DNA of 64,000 nucleotides from JTS-AC122 sp050246015 (GTDB lineage: Bacteria > Planctomycetota > Phycisphaerae > Phycisphaerales > UBA1924), in the NCBI GenBank assembly GCA_050246015.1, contig JBFWWU010000002.1:186001-250000 (forward strand). Direction: 5' to 3'. This document shows positions 1 through 7,964 of the stretch, in pieces (the first letter of the stretch is position 1; every line of letters begins with the position of its first letter). Position numbers and translations under genes: made by a program. The notes beneath the pieces are model-generated. The model saw only the letters and a program-made list of their open reading frames with translations. It searched no databases and was not told the origin of the DNA.

Positions 1-498
1 GGATCGCGGGTCGTGGCCGCTCGAATCGAGTCGGGGCGCGTGCGCGGCGGCGGAGAATACTCCCGGGCCCGCGCGCCGCGCTTCTCGCTCCTGGCGCCGC
101 ACCCGCGCCTTGGCCTGCTGGGCCAGGTCCTGCATCTCCTGCGGCGAATGATGGTCCTGATCTTCGAGCGAGACGACCGGCTGACCCGGGGGCATCTGGG
201 CCGCGTCGGGGGAGACCGGGGCGGCCGGCGTCGCCGCCGGCGCGTGCGGATCGCTCGGACCCGGCGGAGGGAGGTACACCACGTCGCCGGGCGCGAGCAA
301 GGCGGACACATCGGTCGCGGGAGCCTCGTTGATGGTCACGCCACCGCGAGCCACCAGCCGGCGCCGCTCGCGCTTGGTGAGGTTCGGCAATCGGGCCGCG
401 ATGACGTCGTCGAGCGTGCGCGACTCGGGCGGTGAGTCGGCCTGGACCGACTGCGGCGCCGCGTGCTGATCATGCTGTGCAAAGCCGTCACCCGACAT
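1..498 (-). CDS. S4-like domain protein, C-terminus cut by window edge
   Basis: The frame opens with ATG at 498 and runs leftward off the window without a stop, so at least 166 residues are encoded and the C-terminus is missing. Residues about 28-78 (LDDVIAARLPNLTKRERRRL, then VTINE and LLAPGDVVYL) resemble an S4 RNA-binding fold as found at the start of pseudouridine synthases and other RNA-binding proteins. What follows is a proline-rich linker and a charged, probably helical stretch (MQDLAQQAKARVRRQEREAR), not the RluA catalytic core, so a pseudouridine synthase is not supported by what is visible. It ends 70 bp before (upstream on the minus strand lies) the prepilin gene, so the two could be co-transcribed. 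Function not assigned. Confidence 0.6.
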   Translation of the reverse strand, partial: MSGDGFAQHDQHAAPQSVQADSPPESRTLDDVIAARLPNLTKRERRRLVARGGVTINEAPATDVSALLAPGDVVYLPPPGPSDPHAPAATPAAPVSPDAAQMPPGQPVVSLEDQDHHSPQEMQDLAQQAKARVRRQEREARRAGPGVFSAAAHAPRLDSSGHDPRS

Positions 499-568
499 CG
501 TTCAAGCGTATGTCGGGAGGCCGGGTCGATTCGAGTCGTCGCGGAAATGATTGCGCGGCTCGCTCCGG

Positions 569-1588
569 TCAGTTCGAGCGGGCTGTCTGGGCCGGGAACG
601 TCGGCTGCGTCGTATACACATTGTCGGACCGCGTCCCCGCGTCGCCGTCGGCGCCCGGAGAATAGAAGTAGACGCGGCTGCCGACGCACGTCCCCTCGTC
701 GGAGTCGCCGACGTAGTCGCCCATGAGCACCGTGGGATTGAACGGACGATACGAGCGGGTGAACATCGCCGACGTGGGTCGCGACGGTCCCGCCGGGAGT
801 TGCTCCCACGCCGGTTCGACCTGCACGGCGTTTCGCGCGGGGTGCTGCGCATCCGCGCCGTCCTGAACCCAGGCCCCGGAAGCGTCCTGGTAGAAATAGC
901 GGCCCCATCCCCCATGAAAGGCCGGATGCACGACCCGCATTGGGTAGCCGAACGCATCCGTCGGGACGGGCACGCGCAGGCGGCGCAGCACCGGCATGCC
1001 CGTCGGGAGTTCGGTCACCGGATCAAGACGCCATCCCCACGCCCAGACATCCGTCGTCCGGATCAACTTCGGATCCAGCCGCTCCATCGCTCGCTTCACT
1101 TCCGGAGCATCCGACGCGGCCAGCAGAAACAGCGCGCCCGTGGGTTGCGCCGGGTCCAGTTCGCGGTCGAACCGCGCGCCCCCGGGATTGCCGCTCGGCG
1201 AGGGCGGCGTCGGGCGGGCCTCGTACCGCCCGTCAACGATCGGGAATATGTACTCGGCGTTCGAATCGACTTGATCCGGCAGGTTGGCGTCGCCGGGGTT
1301 GCCCGTGTTGGACTGCGTTCGCTTCGTGCGAACCCATGACGGCACCTGCCCGCTCTTGAGCGTCGAGTATTCGGTCGCCATCGAATCGAGCGCCTCGATC
1401 GCGTTCCTGGTCGCGTTGAACTTCCCCCCCGTAGTCACTCGGCTGGCGAGCCCGATCACCAGCGCGACGAGCACGCCCAGGATCGCCAGGACGGCCATCG
1501 TTTCAATCAGGGTGAATCCGATGGGGCGCCGGCGGCGCATCGCCCGCCACGGTTGAAGTTCATGCGAATAACGTGGCGATGCATTCAT
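569..1588 (-). CDS. Type IV pilin-like prepilin (general secretion pseudopilin type)
   Basis: 339 aa. The N-terminus carries a short basic leader and the prepilin signature RPIGFTLIETMAVLAILGVL (residues about 21-40): leader peptidase would cut after Gly24 and methylate Phe25, leaving a Glu at +5 of the mature protein and a hydrophobic helix of about 20 residues. The rest is a soluble domain rich in Trp, Pro and Tyr. This places the protein in the inner membrane/periplasm as a subunit of a type II secretion or type IV pilus-like filament. The start at 1588 is chosen because GGAG lies 7-10 bases upstream; the same frame stays open further upstream, but that part is antisense to the next gene. 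No other secretion genes are adjacent, as is common for scattered planctomycete prepilins. Confidence 0.85.
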   Translation of the reverse strand: MNASPRYSHELQPWRAMRRRRPIGFTLIETMAVLAILGVLVALVIGLASRVTTGGKFNATRNAIEALDSMATEYSTLKSGQVPSWVRTKRTQSNTGNPGDANLPDQVDSNAEYIFPIVDGRYEARPTPPSPSGNPGGARFDRELDPAQPTGALFLLAASDAPEVKRAMERLDPKLIRTTDVWAWGWRLDPVTELPTGMPVLRRLRVPVPTDAFGYPMRVVHPAFHGGWGRYFYQDASGAWVQDGADAQHPARNAVQVEPAWEQLPAGPSRPTSAMFTRSYRPFNPTVLMGDYVGDSDEGTCVGSRVYFYSPGADGDAGTRSDNVYTTQPTFPAQTARSN

Positions 1589-1943
1589 GTTCTGTTCTCC
1601 TTCGATCCTGAAACGGCGAACGCCAGAGAGGAGAGAATCTCGCAGTCTATACGTAAGAAACATCGACGGGATGCCCGCCCCACCAATCGTTATCACTCCG
1701 ACTGGCCCTTCCGGCCGCGGCCCCGCAAAAAGAAACGCCTTCCGACCAAAAGAGAAGATAGAGAACGGGCGCCCGGGGGTATAAGATAGCCGGTGAGGGA
1801 GACCGCGGACCGGGTTCCGGGTCACCGATGCATGGAGAGAGAGTGCGCTATGTACGCGCCGCACGCCCGAAAGCGTGCGGGAATGTGGTGTTTCCCACAT
1901 CAGTCGGCTATGGCGCCGGCGCCCACTCTGCTGTGTATGTGTG
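1589..1943. other. Divergent intergenic region, 355 bp
   Basis: Lies between the leftward prepilin and the rightward winged-helix-like gene, so it should hold promoters for both. It is locally richer in A and G than the surroundings (for example 1700-1770). TATAAGAT at 1780-1787 is a possible -10 element on the plus strand but no convincing -35 box precedes it. Short open frames here show no protein-like composition and were not called. Confidence 0.4.
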
Positions 1944-2609
1944 ATGGACTCGAATCGCGACACGCCAACCTTGGATGCTTCTGCCGCGACGACCGACAAG
2001 CCGGTCTCCCAGTTGTCGCTCGTCGAAATCGCCGGACTGCTTGAAAAAGTCACCAGCGCGATCGAAGAACAGCGGGTCCGCGAGCGAGCGGCGAGAAAAG
2101 TGTACAAATCGGTCGCCGACGACGTTAACGCCGAGATCGAACGGATCCGGAAGTACGCGCGCGAACTCCTGTTGGAGCAGCGGCGCCGGCTCGAATCATT
2201 CAACGGCATGCTCGCCAAGCAGCCCCCTCCCGCGCCGGCTGGTCCGGGCGCCCCCGGCTCCGACGAGTGGCCCGAGCCCAAACTCTCGGCGGAACATGGC
2301 GGGACCGACGTCGATCTGGACGCCGGCGAGGGGCTGGGCAACGGCTCCCGGCTGAGCATCGCCGAGGCCATGCTCAAGATCTGGTCACTCGAACAGTACA
2401 AGCGGCCGCTCTCGACTGACGAGATCGCGCACGCCCTCGTAGACGTCGGGTACACCAGCCGTGCTTCGCCGCGTTCAATGAAATCGACCCTGAACCAGGT
2501 GCTTGCGAAACTCTGCCGCGAGCGAAAGATCCGGCGATTCCGAACCGACGGCGAAGAGATCGATGCGTCCGATACGCACTCTCGCGCGCGGAAATACCTG
2601 CGCGCCTGA
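1944..2609 (+). CDS. Hypothetical protein with C-terminal winged-helix-like region
   Basis: 221 aa, no signal peptide or membrane segment. Residues about 30-95 form a charged, probably coiled-coil segment (EEQRVRERAARKVYKSVADD). A Pro/Gly-rich linker follows, then a C-terminal region (about 135-205) with SIAEAMLKIWSLEQ, LSTDEIAHALVDVGY and a basic end, which reads like a winged helix of the type that asks whether a regulator is needed in a cell cycle or DNA-binding context. No family is recognised. The ATG at 1944 is preferred to an upstream in-frame ATG at 1875 because the intervening residues are Cys/Arg-rich and unlike the rest. It is followed after 43 bp by the MCE gene on the same strand. 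Confidence 0.65.
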   Translation: MDSNRDTPTLDASAATTDKPVSQLSLVEIAGLLEKVTSAIEEQRVRERAARKVYKSVADDVNAEIERIRKYARELLLEQRRRLESFNGMLAKQPPPAPAGPGAPGSDEWPEPKLSAEHGGTDVDLDAGEGLGNGSRLSIAEAMLKIWSLEQYKRPLSTDEIAHALVDVGYTSRASPRSMKSTLNQVLAKLCRERKIRRFRTDGEEIDASDTHSRARKYLRA

Positions 2610-2652
2610 CCGGCAACTCGCTCCCGGCGCATGGTGTCAACAATACCCAGGC

Positions 2653-3618
2653 ATGGACGACACGCGCGATGAACCCCACACGACCGACGACCACGGCGCG
2701 GGCCTGTCGTCTCTGCCCGCCGCGGTGATCGTCCCCGGCTCCCGCCGCGCCCCCGGCTGGATCTGGCTGGTGCCCCTGGCGTGCGTCATACTCGCGGCCG
2801 TGCTCATCGTTCAAGCCAGAGCCGAGCGCGGACGCACGATCCGGATCCGGTTCGACGACGGCAACGGCATCGAAGTCAACGACCCGGTGATGTACCGCGG
2901 CGTGCAGGCGGGCCGCGTCACATCCGTCACGTTCGCCGGCGACCTGAACAGCGTCGTCGTCACCGCCGACCTGCGGCGCGATGCGGGCAATCTCGCGGTG
3001 GACGGCAGCATGTTCTGGGTGGTGCGTCCGGAAGTGAGCCTGACGCGCGTCTCCGGGCTGGAAACGCTTGTCGGCCCACGGTACGTGCAGGTCGAGCCCG
3101 GCCCCCCCAGCAGCGTGCTCCGGTCGGACTTCGTGGGGATGGAGCGCCCGCCGACGGCTCTCTCCGGCGCGCTCAAGAAGCGGGGCGAAAACACCGGGCA
3201 GTTGCACGTGTTGGTGCGCTCGCCCCGGCTTGGCGCGGTCGCCGTGGGTTCGCCCGTCTTTTTTCGAGATGTCAAGGTCGGGGTGGTGACCGACTGTGCG
3301 ATTGCCGCCGATGCCAAGGCGGTGGAGATCTCGCTTCGGATCGAGAAAGACTACGCGGGGCTGGTCCGGACGAACTCGGAGTTCTGGAACGCCGGCGGCA
3401 TCGGCGTGGACTTCGGGTTCACCACGGGCCTGAGCCTGCGGGGCGGGTCGCTGGAGTCGGTGATCACGGGCGGGATCGCGTTCGCAACGCCCACGAAAGC
3501 CGGCGCCCGGGTTCAGCCGGGCCAGGCGTTCTCGCTCCTCCCGGAGCCGCCCAAGGGGTGGGCCGATTGGGCCCCGGACCTGGCCGACCAGACCGCGCGC
3601 GCCCCCGGAACCCCATAG
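2653..3618 (+). CDS. MCE-domain (PqiB/MlaD-type) membrane-anchored lipid transport protein
   Basis: 321 aa. A cytoplasmic N-terminus of about 37 residues precedes one transmembrane helix (WIWLVPLACVILAAVLIVQA, about 38-57). Two MCE domains follow in the periplasm, at about 60-150 (IRFDDGNGIEVNDPVMYRGV) and 175-270 (VRSPRLGAVAVGSPVFFRDV); the G-x-x-V-x-x-x-x-V-x-x-x-G pattern is typical. PqiB proteins have three such domains and MlaD one, so this is an intermediate form. MCE proteins form hexameric channels that shuttle phospholipids between inner and outer membrane. No PqiA, MlaE or MlaF partner is next to it; the following gene is an unrelated ABC-2 permease separated by a mobile repeat. Start chosen at the ATG 150 bp inside the open frame because the upstream part overlaps the previous gene. 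Confidence 0.85.
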   Translation: MDDTRDEPHTTDDHGAGLSSLPAAVIVPGSRRAPGWIWLVPLACVILAAVLIVQARAERGRTIRIRFDDGNGIEVNDPVMYRGVQAGRVTSVTFAGDLNSVVVTADLRRDAGNLAVDGSMFWVVRPEVSLTRVSGLETLVGPRYVQVEPGPPSSVLRSDFVGMERPPTALSGALKKRGENTGQLHVLVRSPRLGAVAVGSPVFFRDVKVGVVTDCAIAADAKAVEISLRIEKDYAGLVRTNSEFWNAGGIGVDFGFTTGLSLRGGSLESVITGGIAFATPTKAGARVQPGQAFSLLPEPPKGWADWAPDLADQTARAPGTP

Positions 3619-3650
3619 GCGGCCGAGTCACCTTCACTCCCCGCGCCAAC

Positions 3651-3808
3651 AGGTGTGATCATCTGTTTTTCTGCGCCGGACCGCGCAAGCGGTCGGTGGG
3701 AGCGCTCGGCGGCCCGCGATCGAATGATGCCCGGGGGCTTGAGACCACGCACGCGCTCCCCGCCGGCTCGCGCCGGGCGGCTCAGATGAAAATAGCATGG
3801 TCCCACCC
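3651..3808 (+). mobile_element. MITE-like element, copy 1 (complete)
   Basis: About 158 bp, non-coding. It starts AGGTGTGATCATCTG and ends ATAGCATGGTCCCACCC, imperfect inverted ends of about 11 bp. The internal part (CGGTCGGTGGGAGCGCTCGG, then GAGACCACGCACGC and GCCGGCTCGCGC) matches copies at 44542-44703 (inverted) and 59406-59491. GCGCCAAC occurs immediately before the element (3643-3650) and immediately after it (3809-3816), consistent with a target duplication of 8-9 bp. It separates the MCE gene from the ABC permease. Confidence 0.8.
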
Positions 3809-3847
3809 GCGCCAACCGCGGTCTTCCCCGCCGGTACCATACGCCAT

Positions 3848-5734
3848 ATGCCCGTATTCCTGAGGTCACTGCTCCGGCTCGGCCCCATCAATCCGATCGC
3901 GGTACGCCTCGTGCAGGGCGGATCTCGCCGGCAGCGGCATTTTTACATCCGGAGTCTGTACCTGGGCATCCTCATCGCCACGCTGCTGTGGATCCTGCTG
4001 ATCAATGTCCAGGGCGAACTCTCGCAGCGCCAACTCGCGGCCGCTGGGGCCAGTTCGTTCACGCTCGTCGCCTACCTCCAGATCGCGATTATCTGCCTGC
4101 TGGCGCCCGTGTTCATGGCCGGCGCCATCGCCCAGGAAGCCAACCCCAAGACCTGGGACATCCTGCTGACCACGCCCATGTCCGCGGCGGAAATCGTCCT
4201 GGGCAACCTGTTCGGACGCCTCTTCTTCATCCTGGCCCTCCTGTTTTCCAGTCTCCCGCTCTTCGCGCTCACGCAACTCTTCGGCGGGGTGCCGGGGTCT
4301 TCGATCCTCATGTCCTACCTGATCGCGGCGTGCGCGGCCCTGCTCGTCGGATCGCTCGCCATCGCCCTCTCGGTCAGCCGGCTCGTCGGCAAGCGCGCGG
4401 TCTTCGCGTTTTACGTCGGCGTCGTCTCATACCTCGCGATCACCTTCGCCATCGACCGCGTGCTCCGCCAGAGCAACGGCGGCACCGTGACCTGGATGAC
4501 GGGCATCAATCCCTTCCTCGCGCTCAACGCGCTCCTGGAGCCGACCAACTACAAGTCCGTTCCCGGATTCATGGGCGGGATCGACTCGCTCTTTCTCCAG
4601 AGCCCGGTCAAGGCCTGGTGCATCGTCAGTTCCGTGATCAGCGTGGTCCTGATGGCCGCTTCGACCATCACCGTCCGGCTTGGGGGGATCGCCGGCCTGG
4701 GCGGCGCGGGGGGTCGCGGGGGCGTGCCTTGGTACCGCAAGATCTTCGGGCTCGGCGCCCGCGGGGCCGAGCACCGCGCCCCCAAGGCCGTCTGGCATAA
4801 CCCGATCGCCTGGCGCGAAGCCGCCGCCCGAAACGCCACCCTGGGCCGCATGGTCGCACGGTGGTCCTTCATCGCCCTTGGAGCGCTCTTCGGAATCGGG
4901 CTCGTCGCCTCTTACCACGGCCAGGGGCTCGACAACGACACCTTCCGCACCGCGCTTATGGCCACCGTCCTGGGCGAACTCGGGGTCATCACCCTGGTGG
5001 CCTTGAACATGTCCGCCACTGCCGTCGCACGCGAACGCGAAGACGGAACCCTGGACCTGCTCCTCACGACCCCGCTCACCGCGGGCTCGTACCTCACCGG
5101 CAAACTCCGCGGCATGATCGCCTACCTCCTCCCCCTGCTGGCCGTCCCCCTGGGCACGCTCCTGCTCGCCGGCCTCTACACCCTCGCCGTCGAGGGCGGG
5201 ATCCTCTCCCACGAGGGTGGCGTCTCCATCTCCGCGCCTCGGTACCCCAACTCCGCCTTCGGCTCGGGTGTCACGTCCGGCGGGCTGCCCTCGTCCGTCC
5301 CCGTCGTTCTCCCCGAGAGCGCCCTGGTCGCCGCCATCGTCACCGTCCCCTTCATCGCGTTCTGCGTCATGGTCGGGATGCACTGGTCGCTCAAAAGCAA
5401 GGGCGCCATCGGATCGGTCATTTCCACCGTCGGCATCCTGCTCGTTGTCGCGGGTGTCGTCGGCGCGTGCGCGTACAAGGCGGGCTCCGAGCTCCCCCTG
5501 GTCGGCGCCTCCCTCGTCACCGCGACACCGGCCACCGCGGTCTACGGCGTCGTCTTCCCCGAGCACGCCGTGGACAGAACCTACTCCAACAGCGGGCTCG
5601 CGGCGGTACGCGTCGGGCTGCTCGTCGGCTCGCTCATCGCCGCCGGCATCTGGCTCGCCATCGTCTACGGCATCCACGCCAACATGGTGCGCACGTTCGA
5701 CATGACCGTGCGCCGGCTCGCCGGGACCTCCTGA
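3848..5734 (+). CDS. ABC-2 type transporter permease with internal duplication
   Basis: 628 aa, polytopic inner-membrane protein with roughly twelve hydrophobic segments. It consists of two similar halves, each with an ABC-2 permease coupling motif: QEANPKTWDILLTTPMSA near residue 97-115 and AREREDGTLDLLLTTPLTAG near 395-415. The halves are joined by a cytoplasmic linker (about 290-330). Such permeases export substrates together with a separate ATPase, which is not in this window; substrate unknown. The ATG at 3848 gives MPVFLRSLLRLGP; the in-frame ATG at 3797 lies inside the mobile repeat upstream and was not used. Because the repeat sits 39 bp upstream, the promoter is probably within or beyond it, or the gene is read from the MCE promoter. 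Confidence 0.85.
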   Translation: MPVFLRSLLRLGPINPIAVRLVQGGSRRQRHFYIRSLYLGILIATLLWILLINVQGELSQRQLAAAGASSFTLVAYLQIAIICLLAPVFMAGAIAQEANPKTWDILLTTPMSAAEIVLGNLFGRLFFILALLFSSLPLFALTQLFGGVPGSSILMSYLIAACAALLVGSLAIALSVSRLVGKRAVFAFYVGVVSYLAITFAIDRVLRQSNGGTVTWMTGINPFLALNALLEPTNYKSVPGFMGGIDSLFLQSPVKAWCIVSSVISVVLMAASTITVRLGGIAGLGGAGGRGGVPWYRKIFGLGARGAEHRAPKAVWHNPIAWREAAARNATLGRMVARWSFIALGALFGIGLVASYHGQGLDNDTFRTALMATVLGELGVITLVALNMSATAVAREREDGTLDLLLTTPLTAGSYLTGKLRGMIAYLLPLLAVPLGTLLLAGLYTLAVEGGILSHEGGVSISAPRYPNSAFGSGVTSGGLPSSVPVVLPESALVAAIVTVPFIAFCVMVGMHWSLKSKGAIGSVISTVGILLVVAGVVGACAYKAGSELPLVGASLVTATPATAVYGVVFPEHAVDRTYSNSGLAAVRVGLLVGSLIAAGIWLAIVYGIHANMVRTFDMTVRRLAGTS

Positions 5735-5938
5735 CCCGGCTCGTTATCGGCCGACCGTTCAGACTCGATCGTGCGGATTGGTGCAGTTGTGCGTCCCGGC
5801 TGGGCTGTCTCCCCCGGGGGCCGCGCCCGGCGCGTGGGGGACACCGAACGACTATCCGATGCTCTGGTCATGCAACGCGACCGGCCGGCTTGAGCGCCGG
5901 TCGTTCGTCCGATTATCAGACCGCAGGAGTCCGCTGAG

Positions 5939-6850
5939 ATGAAAGGCACGCCGCACGTTTCTCCCGCGCTGCACCGGCTTCGAGGCTGGGTGACCTTCGT
6001 CGGCGCCGTCGTCGCGATGTGCGCCATCACGAAACTGATGGTCTTCGGGTTCGTCCATTTCACCGACGTTCGTTACACGACCGTGGAGCCCGGGCCCCGG
6101 CCCAAGTCTCAACTCGCCGTCGTTCATTCCAGCGACACCCCGGCCAGGACGCGCATCGAGAATGGGCGGGTCATCCATGAAACGGAATCATCCGATTCGA
6201 GCGTCGATCCGAACCGCGTTCTGAGCAGGGCGGACATCAACCTGCGTCACGCGTCGGAGTTCGCCTCCGCCGCCGGACTCGTCGGCGCGATCATGCTCGC
6301 GTTCCTCGCGACGCTGGGGACCGTCATCGCCGCGGGAGGAGCCGTCCCCGGGATCGAGAAGACCGTCGCCGCCTGCGTGTGGAGCGCGGCGATGCTCCTG
6401 TTCTGCGTCCCGTGGCAGGACATCGCCGGCGCGATCGAGATCCCCGGCGTGTTCACCTCGTACTCCGAAGTCGTATCGGCCAGCGAACACGTCACCCAGC
6501 AGCAGGCCGGTGGGCTGCGGCTGATGGCCGGATTCGTGCTCCTGCCGGCGCTGGCGCTGGGATGCGCCGTCGGGATCGTCGCGACCTTCCGGGCCGGCGT
6601 TCGCGCCGGCGTCATCGTCACCGCCGTCAGCGAACTCGACCAGGCGATCGACAAGGAACTGACCATGATCACCGAGCGCGGGGTCGCGCCCCGCCAGCCC
6701 AAGGCCGTCGGCGCGCTCTTCCGCGCCATCGGAGACGACGTCGAAGCGCCGGCGGGCGAGGGCATGCTGCGAGTGCGCCCCGAGCCCCGCGACCGCGGAC
6801 GGGCCATGACCGAAGGCGACCCGGGGACGCCGCTCCCCCGCCCGATCTAG
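5939..6850 (+). CDS. Hypothetical membrane protein, four predicted TM helices
   Basis: 303 aa. Predicted membrane segments at about 16-40 (WVTFVGAVVAMCAITKLMVF), 102-125, 135-152 and 196-225. A hydrophilic loop of about 60 residues between the first two segments is probably periplasmic, and the C-terminal 80 residues are charged and cytoplasmic. No conserved domain is recognised. AGGAG 12-16 bases before the ATG supports the start. It may form an operon with the next membrane protein, 82 bp downstream. The 204-bp gap upstream contains an 8-bp inverted repeat (5878-5903) without a T run. Confidence 0.7.
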   Translation: MKGTPHVSPALHRLRGWVTFVGAVVAMCAITKLMVFGFVHFTDVRYTTVEPGPRPKSQLAVVHSSDTPARTRIENGRVIHETESSDSSVDPNRVLSRADINLRHASEFASAAGLVGAIMLAFLATLGTVIAAGGAVPGIEKTVAACVWSAAMLLFCVPWQDIAGAIEIPGVFTSYSEVVSASEHVTQQQAGGLRLMAGFVLLPALALGCAVGIVATFRAGVRAGVIVTAVSELDQAIDKELTMITERGVAPRQPKAVGALFRAIGDDVEAPAGEGMLRVRPEPRDRGRAMTEGDPGTPLPRPI

Positions 6851-6932
6851 CCCCGGGCCTTTCCGGCTCTCGCTCGCCCCACACCAAGTCCAATGAAGTC
6901 CCCCGCGCGAGCACGAACCCTATCGTGCGGGC

Positions 6933-7964
6933 ATGGTTCTCAAGTTCATCCTCATCGGCGGCGTGCTCCCCGGGGCGCTCTGCGCGGTCGCGCTGCTCGT
7001 CACCTGCCTGGTCTTCCGCGCCGGCGGCCGATTCAAGATTCCACCATCCGTCTTCCCCATCCTGCTCGCGCTGTCCATCCTCCCCGCCGAGGTACTCGCC
7101 CATGGCGGCTGGCCCCGGTTGCTGCACTGGCCCAAGAACGCCGGCGACCGCATCCTGCACACGACGATCGTCGCCGGAATCGCCGGCTCTCTCATCGGTC
7201 TGGTCTCGCACCTGCTAGCCAGCCGCCGACGCGCCGCCCTGATCAGGCCCGCGCCGTCATGCGACGGCAGCCTGGCGCTGAACTCGCGGCTCTCGCTCGG
7301 CGCCACGCTCCTGCTGTCGGCCCCAACCTGCGCCGCCACGTTCTGGATGTTCCTCTCCTACCGCATGGCGGGGCATTGGAAGTCGGCGGCCACCGCCGCC
7401 GCCTGGATCGCCGTTTTCGTGCTCGTCGCGATCGTGATGATCGCCGCGCTCGAACTCGCCTCCCGCCGGCGCCGGATCATCGATACCGCCCGCGCCGCCC
7501 CATCTCGGGATCCCGCGCCCGTAGCGGTTGCGTTCATCGCCGCGAATGCCCTCCCGCTGGTCATCCTCGATTCTGGAAACGCCTACATCTCGCAGCTCTG
7601 CGGCGGGGTGGTCGCGGCCATCGGCGCGGCGCTCGTCGCGGCGGCGCTCATCCCCGGCTTCTCGCTGGCCCGTGGTGGCAATACCGCCGTCGTCGCGGCA
7701 CTGGCGACCATGGGACTCGCCGGGTTCTATTTCGGCGATGACCCCGAGCCGCTGATCCCCATGCTGCTCATCGCCGCCGCGCCGCTCGTCGCGGGCCTCA
7801 CGCTCTGTCTCTTCCTCAGCGCGGCAGACATGTGGAAACGCCTGCTGGTCGGCGGCGCCATCGCGGCGCTCCTTGCCGGCAGCGCGGTCGCGGTGCAGTT
7901 CGCCGCGACGCCCGAAGCGCCGGCCGACTCCAGCGGCGCCGACGATCCATATCAACTCCAGTGA
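6933..7964 (+). CDS. Hypothetical polytopic membrane protein
   Basis: 343 aa with about nine hydrophobic segments (for example FILIGGVLPGALCAVALLVT at 5-24, AAWIAVFVLVAIVMIAALEL near 152-171, and LIPMLLIAAAPLVAGLTLCL near 276-295), short loops and no recognised domain. Its TGA stop abuts the stop of ligA, which arrives from the other strand, so the two genes converge with no spacer. It probably sits in the inner membrane; function unknown. Confidence 0.7.
   Translation: MVLKFILIGGVLPGALCAVALLVTCLVFRAGGRFKIPPSVFPILLALSILPAEVLAHGGWPRLLHWPKNAGDRILHTTIVAGIAGSLIGLVSHLLASRRRAALIRPAPSCDGSLALNSRLSLGATLLLSAPTCAATFWMFLSYRMAGHWKSAATAAAWIAVFVLVAIVMIAALELASRRRRIIDTARAAPSRDPAPVAVAFIAANALPLVILDSGNAYISQLCGGVVAAIGAALVAAALIPGFSLARGGNTAVVAALATMGLAGFYFGDDPEPLIPMLLIAAAPLVAGLTLCLFLSAADMWKRLLVGGAIAALLAGSAVAVQFAATPEAPADSSGADDPYQLQ

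Noticed and set aside
569..2632. Long leftward open frame of 687 codons covering the prepilin and much more
   Set aside because: Only the part from 1588 leftward shows protein-like sequence and a ribosome site; the rest is antisense to the 1944-2609 gene.
5878..5903. 8-bp hairpin CGACCGGC/GCCGGTCG between ABC permease and next gene as a terminator
   Set aside because: No T run follows and GC-rich inverted repeats of this length are expected by chance in this composition.
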